Shown: positions 1-7,921 of the stretch, one piece after another
How the letters are laid out: the number at the start of each line of letters is the position of its first letter
How positions within the stretch are numbered: position 1 is the first letter of the stretch
Assembly (NCBI GenBank): GCA_035541995.1
Contig: DATKMG010000096.1
Location: forward strand, 1-11,183
DNA: 11,183 bases
Direction: 5' to 3'
DNA from: DATKMG01 sp035541995
GTDB lineage: Bacteria > Acidobacteriota > Terriglobia > Versatilivoradales > Versatilivoraceae
The notes under the pieces: generated by a model
Told to the model about the DNA's origin: nothing
The model's input: only the letters and a program-made list of their open reading frames with translations
Database searches by the model: none
Translations under genes and position numbers: made by a program

Positions 1-893
1 ATCAGAACGAAAAAGATCGGTACCAGGAAGGAAGTCAGAGGACGGAGCAATTCTTCAATCCCTTGCTCACCACGTGTCCGGAATTCTTGGTAATGCAACG
101 GATCCAGGATCAACCCTGCAGCAAACGCCCCTACAATTGGAGCCAGTTCGATACGGTCAGCCATATAAGCCAGCACGAAGCAAAAGGATATACCAGTGGC
201 CAGTAGCATCCCTCGAACTCTCAGTCGCGCAGCAAGGCGAAACATCCAAGGGGAGAACCGGCTGCCGGCCCATAGGGCGAATCCCAGGAAAAGCACGGCC
301 TTGATTCCAATCCATGCAATCTGGATCCCAGAGGCTTCCTGAATGCCCCTATCGGCTGCTTTGATCATCCCGATCACTGCGGCCAGGAGCACCAGGCCCA
401 TCACGTCGTCAATGACCGCGGCTCCCAAAATGATTCGAGCTTCCTTAGTTTGCGTCTTTCCCAGATCCCGCAGGACACGGGCCGTAATGCCCACACTGGT
501 TGCCGAGAGTGTAGCCCCCAGGAAGAGATGCACAACGGAGGGAGCTTCCGGCAAAAGCCAGGCACCTACCCCCCAACCCAGAATCATTGGAGCAATAACA
601 CCGAACAACGCAACGAGAAAGGAGGAGACGCCAACTTCAAGCATATCCTTGACATTGGATTCTAACCCTACCTCAAACAGGAGAAAGATCACGCCAAGTT
701 GCGCCAGAACGTTGATGGTTTCATCAGTTTTCAAATAGTCCAGGGTATGGAGACCGACCAGTGACAGATTCCCCAGCAACACGCCGCATGCCAGTTCTCC
801 TAGGACAGCCGGCTGCTTCATCCGCTCAAACCAGTCTGCGCCCAGTTTAGCCCCTATCAGGATAATTGGGAGGGCAATTAATAATGTTTCCAT
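1..893 (-). CDS. Cation/proton antiporter, CPA2 (KefB/NapA-like) family, partial
   Basis: This reading frame runs off the left edge of the window, so only about 297 N-terminal residues are seen and the stop is missing. The translation begins METLLIALPIILIGAKLG and is almost entirely hydrophobic helices with short loops. Motifs typical of the CPA2 monovalent cation:proton antiporters are present: QPAVLGELACGVLLGN near residue 27, LGVIFLLFEVGLE near 66, LSATSVGITARVLRDLG near 128, and ILGAAVIDDVMGLVLLA near 153. The last carries the paired Asp residues expected for ion and proton binding. It should be an inner-membrane exchanger of Na+ or K+ for H+; the ion cannot be told. The start ATG follows AGGA about 9 bases upstream. 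A C-terminal TrkA/RCK domain could lie outside the window. It sits downstream of amt in the same direction but is separated by about 490 bases, so it is probably its own transcription unit. Confidence 0.9.
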   Translation of the reverse strand, partial: METLLIALPIILIGAKLGADWFERMKQPAVLGELACGVLLGNLSLVGLHTLDYLKTDETINVLAQLGVIFLLFEVGLESNVKDMLEVGVSSFLVALFGVIAPMILGWGVGAWLLPEAPSVVHLFLGATLSATSVGITARVLRDLGKTQTKEARIILGAAVIDDVMGLVLLAAVIGMIKAADRGIQEASGIQIAWIGIKAVLFLGFALWAGSRFSPWMFRLAARLRVRGMLLATGISFCFVLAYMADRIELAPIVGAFAAGLILDPLHYQEFRTRGEQGIEELLRPLTSFLVPIFFVL

Positions 894-1002
894 GTCCCCG
901 CTTCCTACGAGTGGCAGAGCTGCAGTTTACACTTACAATCCGTCTAACCCATTCATCGCAGAGTGGTCACGCTCGAACCGCTGCAATGGTCCCTACGAGC
1001 AG

Positions 1003-1008
1003 ATTATA
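1003..1008 (-). promoter_or_regulatory. Candidate -10 box for the antiporter gene
   Basis: A perfect TATAAT on the minus strand lies about 110 bases before the antiporter ATG. No convincing TTGACA-like -35 box stands 16-18 bases upstream of it (TGATGC is found there), so this is only a candidate. Confidence 0.3.
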
Positions 1009-1130
1009 TCTCTCTCAAGCAGAATGCATCACGATTTGAATAAAAACAAACTCCCGACGATACCCGACCAGAACTCCATCAGTTGCTGTTGTCTATGCGA
1101 TGTTTGGACTAAGCGAAGACTCTACAGGAC

Positions 1131-1171
1131 TAATTCATGAACCCACGGCAACTACCGTGGGTTCGGAATTA
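1131..1171. repeat. Extended inverted repeat (16-bp stem with internal loop)
   Basis: The inner stem GAACCCACGG (1139-1148) pairs perfectly with CCGTGGGTTC (1155-1164) around a 6-base loop. Beyond a small asymmetric internal loop (AT against G), TAATTC (1131-1136) pairs with GAATTA (1166-1171). It may end transcripts of the nitrogen operon, since it lies about 220 bases behind amt, but neither side has the U-run of a classic intrinsic terminator. A palindromic repeat element is the alternative. Confidence 0.6.
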
Positions 1172-1383
1172 AATCGGAACAACAAGTGGGTTTAAGCGAA
1201 ATCTGCTGGCATCAATTGAATTCTTCCTCTGCTTTAGGAGTCTATTCCTTAAACTCTCCGGGTTAATGCAGATTATGCTCGGGTATTTGCCATTCATATG
1301 CAAACGACTTCTTCGGCAACGACAAATGACTATGGCAACCCTACCTACATTTGAAGTGGTCTGCTCCTCATTGGTTCGGTGGA

Positions 1384-3102
1384 TCAAGACTCAGCTGTAC
1401 GCACTATGTCTTCCGGGTAACCCAGCAGGCCAAATTGGGGTACATCCAATCCCTCCAGTTCAACCTCAGGTGTCACTCTCATACTCTTAATCTTGTTCAC
1501 CACTGAAAAAGCGACATATGTCGCTCCGAATGCCCAAAGCGCGCACAGGCTTGCGCCAATCAATTGGCAGACAAACTGACGCGTGTCACCATAGAGCAAG
1601 CCTGTCACCCCTTGACCGGATTGCCCCAAGTAGCTCGCAGCTCCGACGCCATTCCAACCCACGCCGTAGGTTCCATCCGCAAAAATGCCAACACAGACAG
1701 CTCCCAGAAATCCGCAGAAGCCGTGCACTGAAATCGCACCACAAGGATCATCGATCTTGGTCACCCGCTCATTGAAGAGAACCCCAAGGCAGACCAGTAT
1801 CCCAGCCAGTATGCCGATGACGACGGCGGAGGTTGGGGAAACAAAGGCGCAGGGAGCTGTGATCGCGACGAGCCCCGCGAGCATCCCATTGCAGGCCATC
1901 GTGATGTCCGGTTTGCCGAAGCGCCAGTACCAGAAGATCATCGCCGCCGCAGAACCGGCAATGGCGGCCAGATTGGTGTTCACGGCTACAACTGAAATGC
2001 GCAAGTCAGTCGCACCGAGGGTCGACCCTGGATTGAAACCCATCCAGCCAAACAGAAGAATAAAAGTGCCAGTGACAACAAATGCAAGGTTGTGCGCTGG
2101 AAAGGCCCTTGGTTTGCCATCCGGGCCATACTTGCCAAGACGCGGACCCAGAATAATGGCAAGTGCCATGGCACAAAATCCTCCTACAGCATGAACAACC
2201 GTAGATCCGGCGAAATCTACGTAACCATGGCCCAGACCCATGGAAGAGCCGAGTTGCGAAAGCCAGCCTCCGCCCCACACCCAACAACCGTAGATCGGGT
2301 AGAGGAGTGCACCGACAAAGAGCTCACAGAGGAGGAATGCCCAAAAGGTAATCCGTTCACAAATCGCACCGACGATGATATAGCCGGCAGTTTCCATGAA
2401 CACAACCTCAAAGAGCGTAAGGCATAAACTGCCCGCGTCGTAACCAGGACCGGTGAGGAAAAAACCCCGTCCACCCAGGAATCCCCACTGTCCACTTCCG
2501 ATCAGGAACTTATTCAGCGTCGGGGTGCCCCCTAGGTTGGTGGGAGCCGCATTCACCGCAACCGCACCAAATTGGAACGCATATCCACATGCATAGTATG
2601 CGAGAAAGGCAAAAACGTAGGCGGCGAAGTTTAACATCATGAGATGGCCAGCATTCTTCTTTCGCACCAACCCGCATGTGAGAAGGGCGAACCCCGCTTG
2701 CATAAAGAGCACCAGGTACCCGGTGTTGAGCGTCCAGCCGAAATTGGTGGCAATTCGAAGGTGACCTACGGCGTCCGCAAGTTTCGTCGCAAGCGGTTCC
2801 TTCGTGGCCTGGGCTTGGAAGTCATCAAAATCCCTTTTGCTCTTGGCGTAGTCGGCGGCGCTTTTGTCGGCCGGCTCCGGTACTACAAAGGGATTACCAG
2901 CGGCATCGACCACGGTAGTCTTGTCTCCTGTGGCTATGCCAGATGGGTCAGGCTTTGGCTCCTGGTCTGCGAGACAGGGGGTCAGCAACGCTGCAAGCAA
3001 CCAGGTAACAAGCAGTGTTGTAGCACTGCTCAAGAATACCGGGGTACGCCACCAATGCCTCACTGTGCGTTGTGCCGTGTTTCCTTCCTTCTTTATTGCC
3101 AT
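1384..3102 (-). CDS. amt: Ammonium transporter, Amt/MEP family, with signal peptide and extra N-terminal periplasmic segment
   Basis: This is an inner-membrane ammonium channel of 572 residues, longer than the roughly 400-430 residue core of the family. The start at 3102 is chosen because GAGGAGGAG lies just upstream; the frame stays open to 3228 without another good start. A signal peptide-like helix (about residues 22-45, ending CLADQ) is followed by a polar segment to about residue 115, then the channel helices. Family residues are visible: the Asp of DFAGSTVVH (D297), the twin pore histidines H304 and H460 (in ISVHGFCG), W276 in VWGGG, and GFNPGS at 355-360. The C-terminal tail EVELEGLDVPQFGLLGYPED resembles the cytosolic tail that contacts PII in AmtB. 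It lies 219 bases after the PII gene, the usual glnK-amt pairing, which implies that PII gates ammonium entry. Membership of the family is certain. Confidence 0.97.
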   Translation of the reverse strand: MAIKKEGNTAQRTVRHWWRTPVFLSSATTLLVTWLLAALLTPCLADQEPKPDPSGIATGDKTTVVDAAGNPFVVPEPADKSAADYAKSKRDFDDFQAQATKEPLATKLADAVGHLRIATNFGWTLNTGYLVLFMQAGFALLTCGLVRKKNAGHLMMLNFAAYVFAFLAYYACGYAFQFGAVAVNAAPTNLGGTPTLNKFLIGSGQWGFLGGRGFFLTGPGYDAGSLCLTLFEVVFMETAGYIIVGAICERITFWAFLLCELFVGALLYPIYGCWVWGGGWLSQLGSSMGLGHGYVDFAGSTVVHAVGGFCAMALAIILGPRLGKYGPDGKPRAFPAHNLAFVVTGTFILLFGWMGFNPGSTLGATDLRISVVAVNTNLAAIAGSAAAMIFWYWRFGKPDITMACNGMLAGLVAITAPCAFVSPTSAVVIGILAGILVCLGVLFNERVTKIDDPCGAISVHGFCGFLGAVCVGIFADGTYGVGWNGVGAASYLGQSGQGVTGLLYGDTRQFVCQLIGASLCALWAFGATYVAFSVVNKIKSMRVTPEVELEGLDVPQFGLLGYPEDIVRTAES

Positions 3103-3164
3103 GCTTTTCTCCTCCTCTTCTGAAGTAGTGATCATGAGGACATTGCAAACCCCAAACGGGCTAA

Positions 3165-3182
3165 AGCCATCGACCGATGGCT
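3165..3182. repeat. 18-bp palindrome in the PII-amt gap
   Basis: AGCCATCG (3165-3172) and CGATGGCT (3175-3182) are perfect inverted copies separated by 2 bases. In RNA this makes a 7-bp stem with a tetraloop, about 65 bases before the amt start. It could be an operator, an mRNA processing or attenuation hairpin, or a chance palindrome. No long U-run follows on the minus strand. Confidence 0.45.
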
Positions 3183-3321
3183 GATAAGACTGAAAGCGTG
3201 CTGTTTCAACCGGACACAACAAATCCAACGCATCAAAACTAACCCGATAGTGCTTCGAATGTGGGTGTCTCAGACCTTCCGAAGGGCCCTCTCCATCGGC
3301 TTACCCCTCCACAGTTTCCCC

Positions 3322-3660
3322 TTAGATGGCATGGGCCCCGACTTCTCCCGTTCGGATCCGAACCACTTCTTCCACGGGAAAGACAAAGATCTTGCCGTCT
3401 CCGAACTTGCCGGTTTTCGCACTCCGAGCGATGACGTCAATAGCCTGCCGGAGCAGTTCGTCCGGGACGACCACTTCAATTTTGACTTTGGGCAGGAAGT
3501 CCACAGTATATTCGCTGCCTCGGTAGTGCTCAGTATGGCCCTTCTGTCTTCCTACTCCTCGAACGTCAGAGACGGTCATACCGAGGATTCCCAAGTCGTG
3601 CAATGCCACCTTTACATCTTCCAACTTATGGGGCCGAACGATGCACTCCAGCTTCTTCAT
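3322..3660 (-). CDS. glnB: PII nitrogen regulatory protein (GlnB/GlnK)
   Basis: A complete 112-residue PII protein, the normal length, acting as a cytosolic trimer that senses ATP/ADP and 2-oxoglutarate. The T-loop GRQKGHTEHYRGSEYTVDF carries Tyr51, the uridylylation site, and the B-loop TGKFGDGKIFVFPV (about 82-95) is the second family signature. The C-terminal RIRTGE is also typical. Asp54 and FVFPV look more like GlnB, whereas the position ahead of amt is that of GlnK; the symbol is therefore approximate. AGGAG lies 10 bases before the ATG, inside the 17-base gap after glnD, so the two genes should be cotranscribed. Its expected partners are GlnD (covalent modification) and Amt (channel block), both in the same operon. 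Identification as PII is certain; which paralogue is not. Confidence 0.97.
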   Translation of the reverse strand: MKKLECIVRPHKLEDVKVALHDLGILGMTVSDVRGVGRQKGHTEHYRGSEYTVDFLPKVKIEVVVPDELLRQAIDVIARSAKTGKFGDGKIFVFPVEEVVRIRTGEVGAHAI

Positions 3661-3677
3661 GAATTGATTTCTCCTCT

Positions 3678-6446
3678 CTAAGTTGTCTTCAACTCCCTTT
3701 TCCCCGCAGCCTGTATCCCCTTTGAAAGATCCCCGCGAAGGGTCTCCACGAGTTCTGTCATGCGCCTATGGTCCAGAATCTTCCGGCCCGACCCATCCTG
3801 TACATAGAACACATCAAAGGCATGAGCTTTCTCTGTGACCAACTTCGCGAATGTGATGTTGAGCTTGAAGCCTGCCAGGATTCGAGCTATACGGAAGCCT
3901 AGACCAACCCGGTCCTCAGCTTGTACTTCAATGACACTGGCCGACGGCGAGGACTCGTTGTCTATCAGAATCCGAGGGGAAAACTGCTCGCCGGACCTTA
4001 AGGCGGGTAGCTGCAGATTCTCCCGAGGCTTGAGCATGTCTTCCGGATCCTGCTCACCTCGGATGACCAGCTCCAGTTTTTTCTCAATGCGGGGGTAATC
4101 CTCGGGATGCAAGGAGTGAACCTTTGTGCAGCCCCCCACTTGAAAGACATCAAAAACCCACTCGTCGGAACGGGTGTTGAGTTGCGCACTCAACAGATTG
4201 AGATTAAAAGCCGCCAGCGTTCCTGCGATTTGGGCGAAGAGGCCTGGATGGTCCCGCGTCGCCAGGATCATATCGGTATAACCTTTGTCGCGTTGCTCGA
4301 TCCATTGAATCGCGGGATCGCGCTCTTGAATGATCCGGGTTAACTTAAGGTGTTCTACAATGTGAGTCACCGGCGTATAGATTGCATATTTTTCGGGAAG
4401 CTGCTCAAAGTGCTTCCGAATAACGCTCTCCTCGACCTCTCCTGCCAAGAGGTCGGTCACCTGGCGACACACTGACTCCGCCTCAAGATGGGCGGTCAGA
4501 GGAACCTCTTCCGAGAACATCATTCGGTCGTAGGCCTTGTGATAAAGGTCCAGCAACTGGTAATCCTTCCACTCGGTCCAAGTCCCTGGTCCAACAGCCC
4601 TGGCGTCCGCATAGGTCATCAGGAGCAGCATGTTGAGCAGGTCAGTCCGTTCGATCGGCTTCACAAACGATTCAATAGTGTGAGGATCGTCGAGATTTCT
4701 CCTTTGTGAGAAACGGGCCATTAATGAACGATGACGGACCAAAGCTTGAATTCTCTCAATCTCATCGGGGTCGAAACCCAGGCGTTGGGCGGAGGACTGG
4801 ATCAGCGTTTCGACCTTCGACGAGTGCTTCCCGCCCAGGCCAAGCTCTGCATCCTGCACCAGGGAGGCATAGTAGAGCGAGGAAGCATTGTGAATTTCAT
4901 TAAAGATCCGCTGGTAAGGAGAGTGTCGTCCTTCTTGGCCTGAGGCAATGCCATCCAGGATGTCCAGAGTTCTCAACGAGTGTTCGTCGACAGTGTGCTT
5001 GTGATAGAGGTCCGGATGAACCAGGCCAGCTAATCGTCCAAATTCCGGCAAAACCCGCCCCAATAACCCCAACTCGTGCATTAAACGAATCGCTGGAGCC
5101 ACACTGCCTTTGTTGCGGAGAATCGCCCTGAAATGAGCCGTCAAACCTGGCGCGGAATAGTCAGTACGCTTGAAATTCCTCAAGTTCTGACGGATGCTCT
5201 GACGTAAGCCTTGATGAATCATGGAAAGATCCGACTGACCATACCTGAAAACCTGCATCCACTTCTCCGGGTTCAGAGAAGGCCTGGTTTGTGAGGGGTC
5301 AGAAAGTCTTCCGCGAGCCTTTTGCACAGGGTGTTTAGCCCGCCAATTCTCCAACCAGCTGGTCCCGCGACGGTCTTGTACTCCCGACTGTTGAACCAGA
5401 GAATCCAGCACTTCCGAGATCCGTCGAGCCTGATGGTAGTAATGCTTGAGAAATGACTCGCCGTCCTTCTTATGCCTTATGCCCGGGGCATAGAGATTGT
5501 GAATCACCGGAGACAGAAGAGCATTGGACAGCGTGTCAGTGCGGTTGATCGTGAGGAAATGCAGCTCATTTCGGATTCGCAGCAGAAATTCGTAGGCAGA
5601 GACAGCGCTGGCCCAACTGCTGACTGAAACCTGAGCCTTGGCCATTACCTCCTCCAAAGTCGCGCCAGGGTAAAGGCCTTTCCCCAGCCAAAGAACAGAG
5701 TGAAAATCACGGAGTCCCCCCTTGGCCTCCTTCAAGTTGGGCTCCCGGACGAATGCAGTCCCTCCCTGGTTCTTGTGGCGCTCTTGGAGACTCATCACCA
5801 TTTTTTGGATGAAGGCCCTCCTTTTTCTGGACACCGATTGACAAATTCGCAACAAGAATTCATTGAAAAGCAATCCGTCGCCAATAATCAAGCGTGCATC
5901 GAGCATCGAAACTTGGGATATCAGGTCGGTGGAAGAAACCTCCAGAGCCTCTTTGATCGTGCGGACACTATGTCCCACCTGAAATCCCATATCCCACAAC
6001 AAACAGAGCATCTTCTGGATTCGGACTTCGTCAGCAGCCTTAACCTGGCCGGGCTTCAAAAACATGATGTCGACATCCGAAAAGGGCGCCAGTTCCTGAC
6101 GCCCGTACCCACCAAGAGCCACTATGGCCACACCGCTGGAGGGGAATGGTTCTTCTCCAACGGGAAGAGACCATAGAGCCGTATAGATCCTGGTCACCAG
6201 GTGATCAACCACTTGACTCCTGGCCCGAACCACCTCCCGTCCCCCTAAACCAGCCCTGTGCTTCATTTTTAAGCGGTGCAACTCAATCCGATGGAGCCTG
6301 CGGCCGTAGTCCAGTAGAGAGGTCTCTGTGGTGGGAGCAGTCGCACGTTCAGCCTGGTTTTCGTGTCGTCCAACACCCTCCGATTGGCTCTTTCCGACCG
6401 CGAGCATTTCATAATGTGCCACAGGAATCTCCATTGGGTGTGCCAA
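3678..6446 (-). CDS. glnD: Bifunctional PII uridylyltransferase-like GlnD, with degenerate HD domain
   Basis: A full-length GlnD of about 922 residues; the family is usually 850-950. Domains in order: nucleotidyltransferase with GGYGRQEL (112-119) and SDVD (D124, D126) intact; a GlnD helical region including the EPNLKEAKGGLRD stretch (235-247); an HD-domain region (about 480-620); and two ACT domains (about 724-800 and 836-910), which sense glutamine in this family. The expected role is to add UMP to PII Tyr51 under nitrogen limitation and remove it in excess. The HD region is odd: where the family has HD..KG..GGDH, this protein has QD at 531-532, ELG, then GGKH at 538-541, and RHRSLM (571-576) replaces the usual R(Q/H)HLLM. 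The uridylyl-removing activity is therefore doubtful. The start is a TTG with AGGGG a few bases upstream; an ATG at 6434 is possible. The gene begins 7 bases after the porin stop. Confidence 0.95.
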   Translation of the reverse strand: MAHPMEIPVAHYEMLAVGKSQSEGVGRHENQAERATAPTTETSLLDYGRRLHRIELHRLKMKHRAGLGGREVVRARSQVVDHLVTRIYTALWSLPVGEEPFPSSGVAIVALGGYGRQELAPFSDVDIMFLKPGQVKAADEVRIQKMLCLLWDMGFQVGHSVRTIKEALEVSSTDLISQVSMLDARLIIGDGLLFNEFLLRICQSVSRKRRAFIQKMVMSLQERHKNQGGTAFVREPNLKEAKGGLRDFHSVLWLGKGLYPGATLEEVMAKAQVSVSSWASAVSAYEFLLRIRNELHFLTINRTDTLSNALLSPVIHNLYAPGIRHKKDGESFLKHYYHQARRISEVLDSLVQQSGVQDRRGTSWLENWRAKHPVQKARGRLSDPSQTRPSLNPEKWMQVFRYGQSDLSMIHQGLRQSIRQNLRNFKRTDYSAPGLTAHFRAILRNKGSVAPAIRLMHELGLLGRVLPEFGRLAGLVHPDLYHKHTVDEHSLRTLDILDGIASGQEGRHSPYQRIFNEIHNASSLYYASLVQDAELGLGGKHSSKVETLIQSSAQRLGFDPDEIERIQALVRHRSLMARFSQRRNLDDPHTIESFVKPIERTDLLNMLLLMTYADARAVGPGTWTEWKDYQLLDLYHKAYDRMMFSEEVPLTAHLEAESVCRQVTDLLAGEVEESVIRKHFEQLPEKYAIYTPVTHIVEHLKLTRIIQERDPAIQWIEQRDKGYTDMILATRDHPGLFAQIAGTLAAFNLNLLSAQLNTRSDEWVFDVFQVGGCTKVHSLHPEDYPRIEKKLELVIRGEQDPEDMLKPRENLQLPALRSGEQFSPRILIDNESSPSASVIEVQAEDRVGLGFRIARILAGFKLNITFAKLVTEKAHAFDVFYVQDGSGRKILDHRRMTELVETLRGDLSKGIQAAGKRELKTT

Positions 6447-6453
6447 AATGCCC

Positions 6454-7767
6454 CTACTTGGGGGATCCCACTGAAAAGATGAGGCCGAGCAAGACAGTGT
6501 CCTGGCTCTTGACTAAGGTGTTCTCGGGGCCGCGCATGAAGTAGTCCTGGTCCGACCAATCGTGTCGATATTCCAAGCGCGTAATGATGTTGTCCCGTAA
6601 CTTGTGCTCAGTGGTGAAAGTGAATTCTTTGATTGTCTGACGTTGCTGGGTGGAAAATCCATCGTGATCGTTGTACCACTCCAGGCGAGGAGCTATCGCC
6701 AACCACTTATTGACCTGAAACTTCGCGTAACCAGCAACTCCTGTCCAGTGGATAAAGCTCACCGGACTGGCTCTCTCTAAACCATAGTCGTAGTTCCCAA
6801 CAAAGGTGACCTTGTCAGTAGCTGCATACGTCACCGTCGTATCGAATAGCTGCCGCCAGTTGGTATTGCTATTGGGCTGTTCGGGGCCTGCCATGTAATT
6901 CTGCACCCAGGTCCATTTCTTTTTGGGAGTCCAGCTGAAACCAAAGCCAAACGTTTTTCCTGTGTTGTTGTCCACAACGTTATTCCAGCCATTCACGAGT
7001 TGGGCATTCAGCGTGAATTTATCGTTAACTGGATAGCTGGCCCGGAAGCCAAAGTGATAGTAGGGAATGGCCAAAGCAAAGAGAAGTGATCGCGAGTAGT
7101 TGAAATTATCTCGTGATTCAATAAGTTCAGCTCCGTGTGGAGTCACAAATTCTCCGAAGTCTACTGTGAGGCCCTTTCCCACAGGCGCAACCACTGTAAA
7201 ATAGGCCTGCTGGATGACACGGAGCGTGCTTAGATTTGAAGGCTCTGAGGCATGGATCAGATCAGCGGTGGGGCCATAATCCAAGTCCAGACGGAAACCA
7301 AATGGCTCGGCCTTCTTCTGCAATACGAACTTCGCCAAATTCAAGCTGAACTGATTGTCGTTGATGTCGAAGTTGCGAAGCTGGTTGACGCGGTCGGCGG
7401 GACGATTGAAATTGTAACCATAATAACCGTCCACCATGGCTTCCCAGCCAAGCCCTTTCATAAAACCATTCCCATTTCCGTTCCCGGTCCCATTCCCATT
7501 TCCGTTTCCCTCCGTCCCAGACGGAGCAGGGGTTGAAGCGGGAGCAGCTTGGGGAGCACTCTCTACAGTCTGAACGGTGGAGGGGGTTGCTGTACTGTCT
7601 TTCTTGCCCATTTGAGACTCCAATTCGGAAACGCGTGCCTCTAACCTCTTGACGGTGGCTAACAATTCTTCATTCGTTGTTCCTTGTCCAAGTACCGCCC
7701 CTGGCAAAACCAGCCCCAAGCTCAAGACACCGGCTGTAATCGTCTTCTTCAGAGAAATCCTCAACAT
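6454..7767 (-). CDS. Outer-membrane beta-barrel porin, OmpL/bbp2-like
   Basis: A 437-residue exported protein. The ATG at 7767 is chosen because GGAGGG stands 4 bases upstream; the frame also opens from a TTG at 7785, which overlaps that site. A signal peptide (about 1-27, ending GAVLG) is followed by a short coiled-coil-like stretch, EELLATVKRLEARVSELES, as in other porins that tether to peptidoglycan or trimerise. Next come a Pro/Ala/Ser linker and a Gly-Asn repeat at about 87-101. The remaining 330 residues show alternating aromatic and polar strands (for example GWEAMVDGYYGYNFN and FGFGFSWTPKKKWTW) typical of outer-membrane barrels, and look like the putative beta-barrel porin-2 family (PF07642). 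Substrate is unknown. The 7-base gap to glnD implies a shared transcript, hence a possible role in taking up ammonium or another nitrogen source; that role is inference. Confidence 0.85.
   Translation of the reverse strand: MLRISLKKTITAGVLSLGLVLPGAVLGQGTTNEELLATVKRLEARVSELESQMGKKDSTATPSTVQTVESAPQAAPASTPAPSGTEGNGNGNGTGNGNGNGFMKGLGWEAMVDGYYGYNFNRPADRVNQLRNFDINDNQFSLNLAKFVLQKKAEPFGFRLDLDYGPTADLIHASEPSNLSTLRVIQQAYFTVVAPVGKGLTVDFGEFVTPHGAELIESRDNFNYSRSLLFALAIPYYHFGFRASYPVNDKFTLNAQLVNGWNNVVDNNTGKTFGFGFSWTPKKKWTWVQNYMAGPEQPNSNTNWRQLFDTTVTYAATDKVTFVGNYDYGLERASPVSFIHWTGVAGYAKFQVNKWLAIAPRLEWYNDHDGFSTQQRQTIKEFTFTTEHKLRDNIITRLEYRHDWSDQDYFMRGPENTLVKSQDTVLLGLIFSVGSPK
7467..7514. repeat. Two-copy 24-bp tandem repeat encoding the Gly-Asn linker
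   Basis: Two adjacent 24-base units start at 7467 and 7491 and share their first 16 bases. They encode most of the Gly-Asn run (residues 87-101) of the porin. The in-frame unit length means copy-number change would alter linker length without a frameshift. Confidence 0.7.
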
Positions 7768-7872
7768 CAGTCCCTCCGTTTCCAAAAGACCGCGGTTATG
7801 AAGCCTCGGTAGTTAGGATTCAGGCTCTTAAACCAGCACTTTGTCCCAGGGCCTTGGACGCGAGCGAGACCC

Positions 7873-7921
7873 AAAAAAAACGTCCACTGGCTACCGAGCT
7901 TCGTTGCCAATGGACGTCTTT
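7873..7921 (-). terminator. Strong Rho-independent terminator
   Basis: Read on the minus strand, ACGTCCATTGGC (7917-7906) pairs over 12 positions, with one G-U wobble, with GCCAGTGGACGT (7891-7880) around a 14-base loop. Eight consecutive T residues (7880-7873) follow at once. It is the best intrinsic terminator in the window. It lies about 145 bases after the beta-propeller stop and about 105 bases before the porin ATG, so it ends the propeller transcript, a small RNA, or an attenuated leader of the nitrogen operon. Confidence 0.85.

Larger units (their letters stand above)
894..1383. other. Intergenic gap between amt and the antiporter gene
   Basis: I see no convincing gene in these roughly 490 bases. 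Short open frames on both strands lack a ribosome binding site and any recognisable domain. The stretch holds the candidate -10 box of the antiporter gene near 1003-1008 and a long hairpin at 1131-1171. No U-tract terminator is visible directly behind amt. Confidence 0.6.

Noticed and set aside
892..1140. Plus-strand open frame of 82 codons upstream of and divergent from the antiporter gene
   Set aside because: No ribosome binding site, Cys-rich and unpatterned composition, no domain, and its stop falls inside the hairpin stem.
1169..1387. Minus-strand open frame of 72 codons overlapping the amt stop
   Set aside because: No recognisable domain, Arg- and Asn-rich random-looking sequence and no convincing ribosome binding site.
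2644..3123. Long plus-strand frames antisense to amt (also others antisense to glnD and the antiporter)
   Set aside because: They mirror strong minus-strand genes with clear family motifs and carry no domains of their own.
3103..3228. 42-codon N-terminal extension of amt from a TTG
   Set aside because: The strong GAGGAGGAG just before 3102 fixes the start there; the extension is not like any Amt and would displace the signal peptide.
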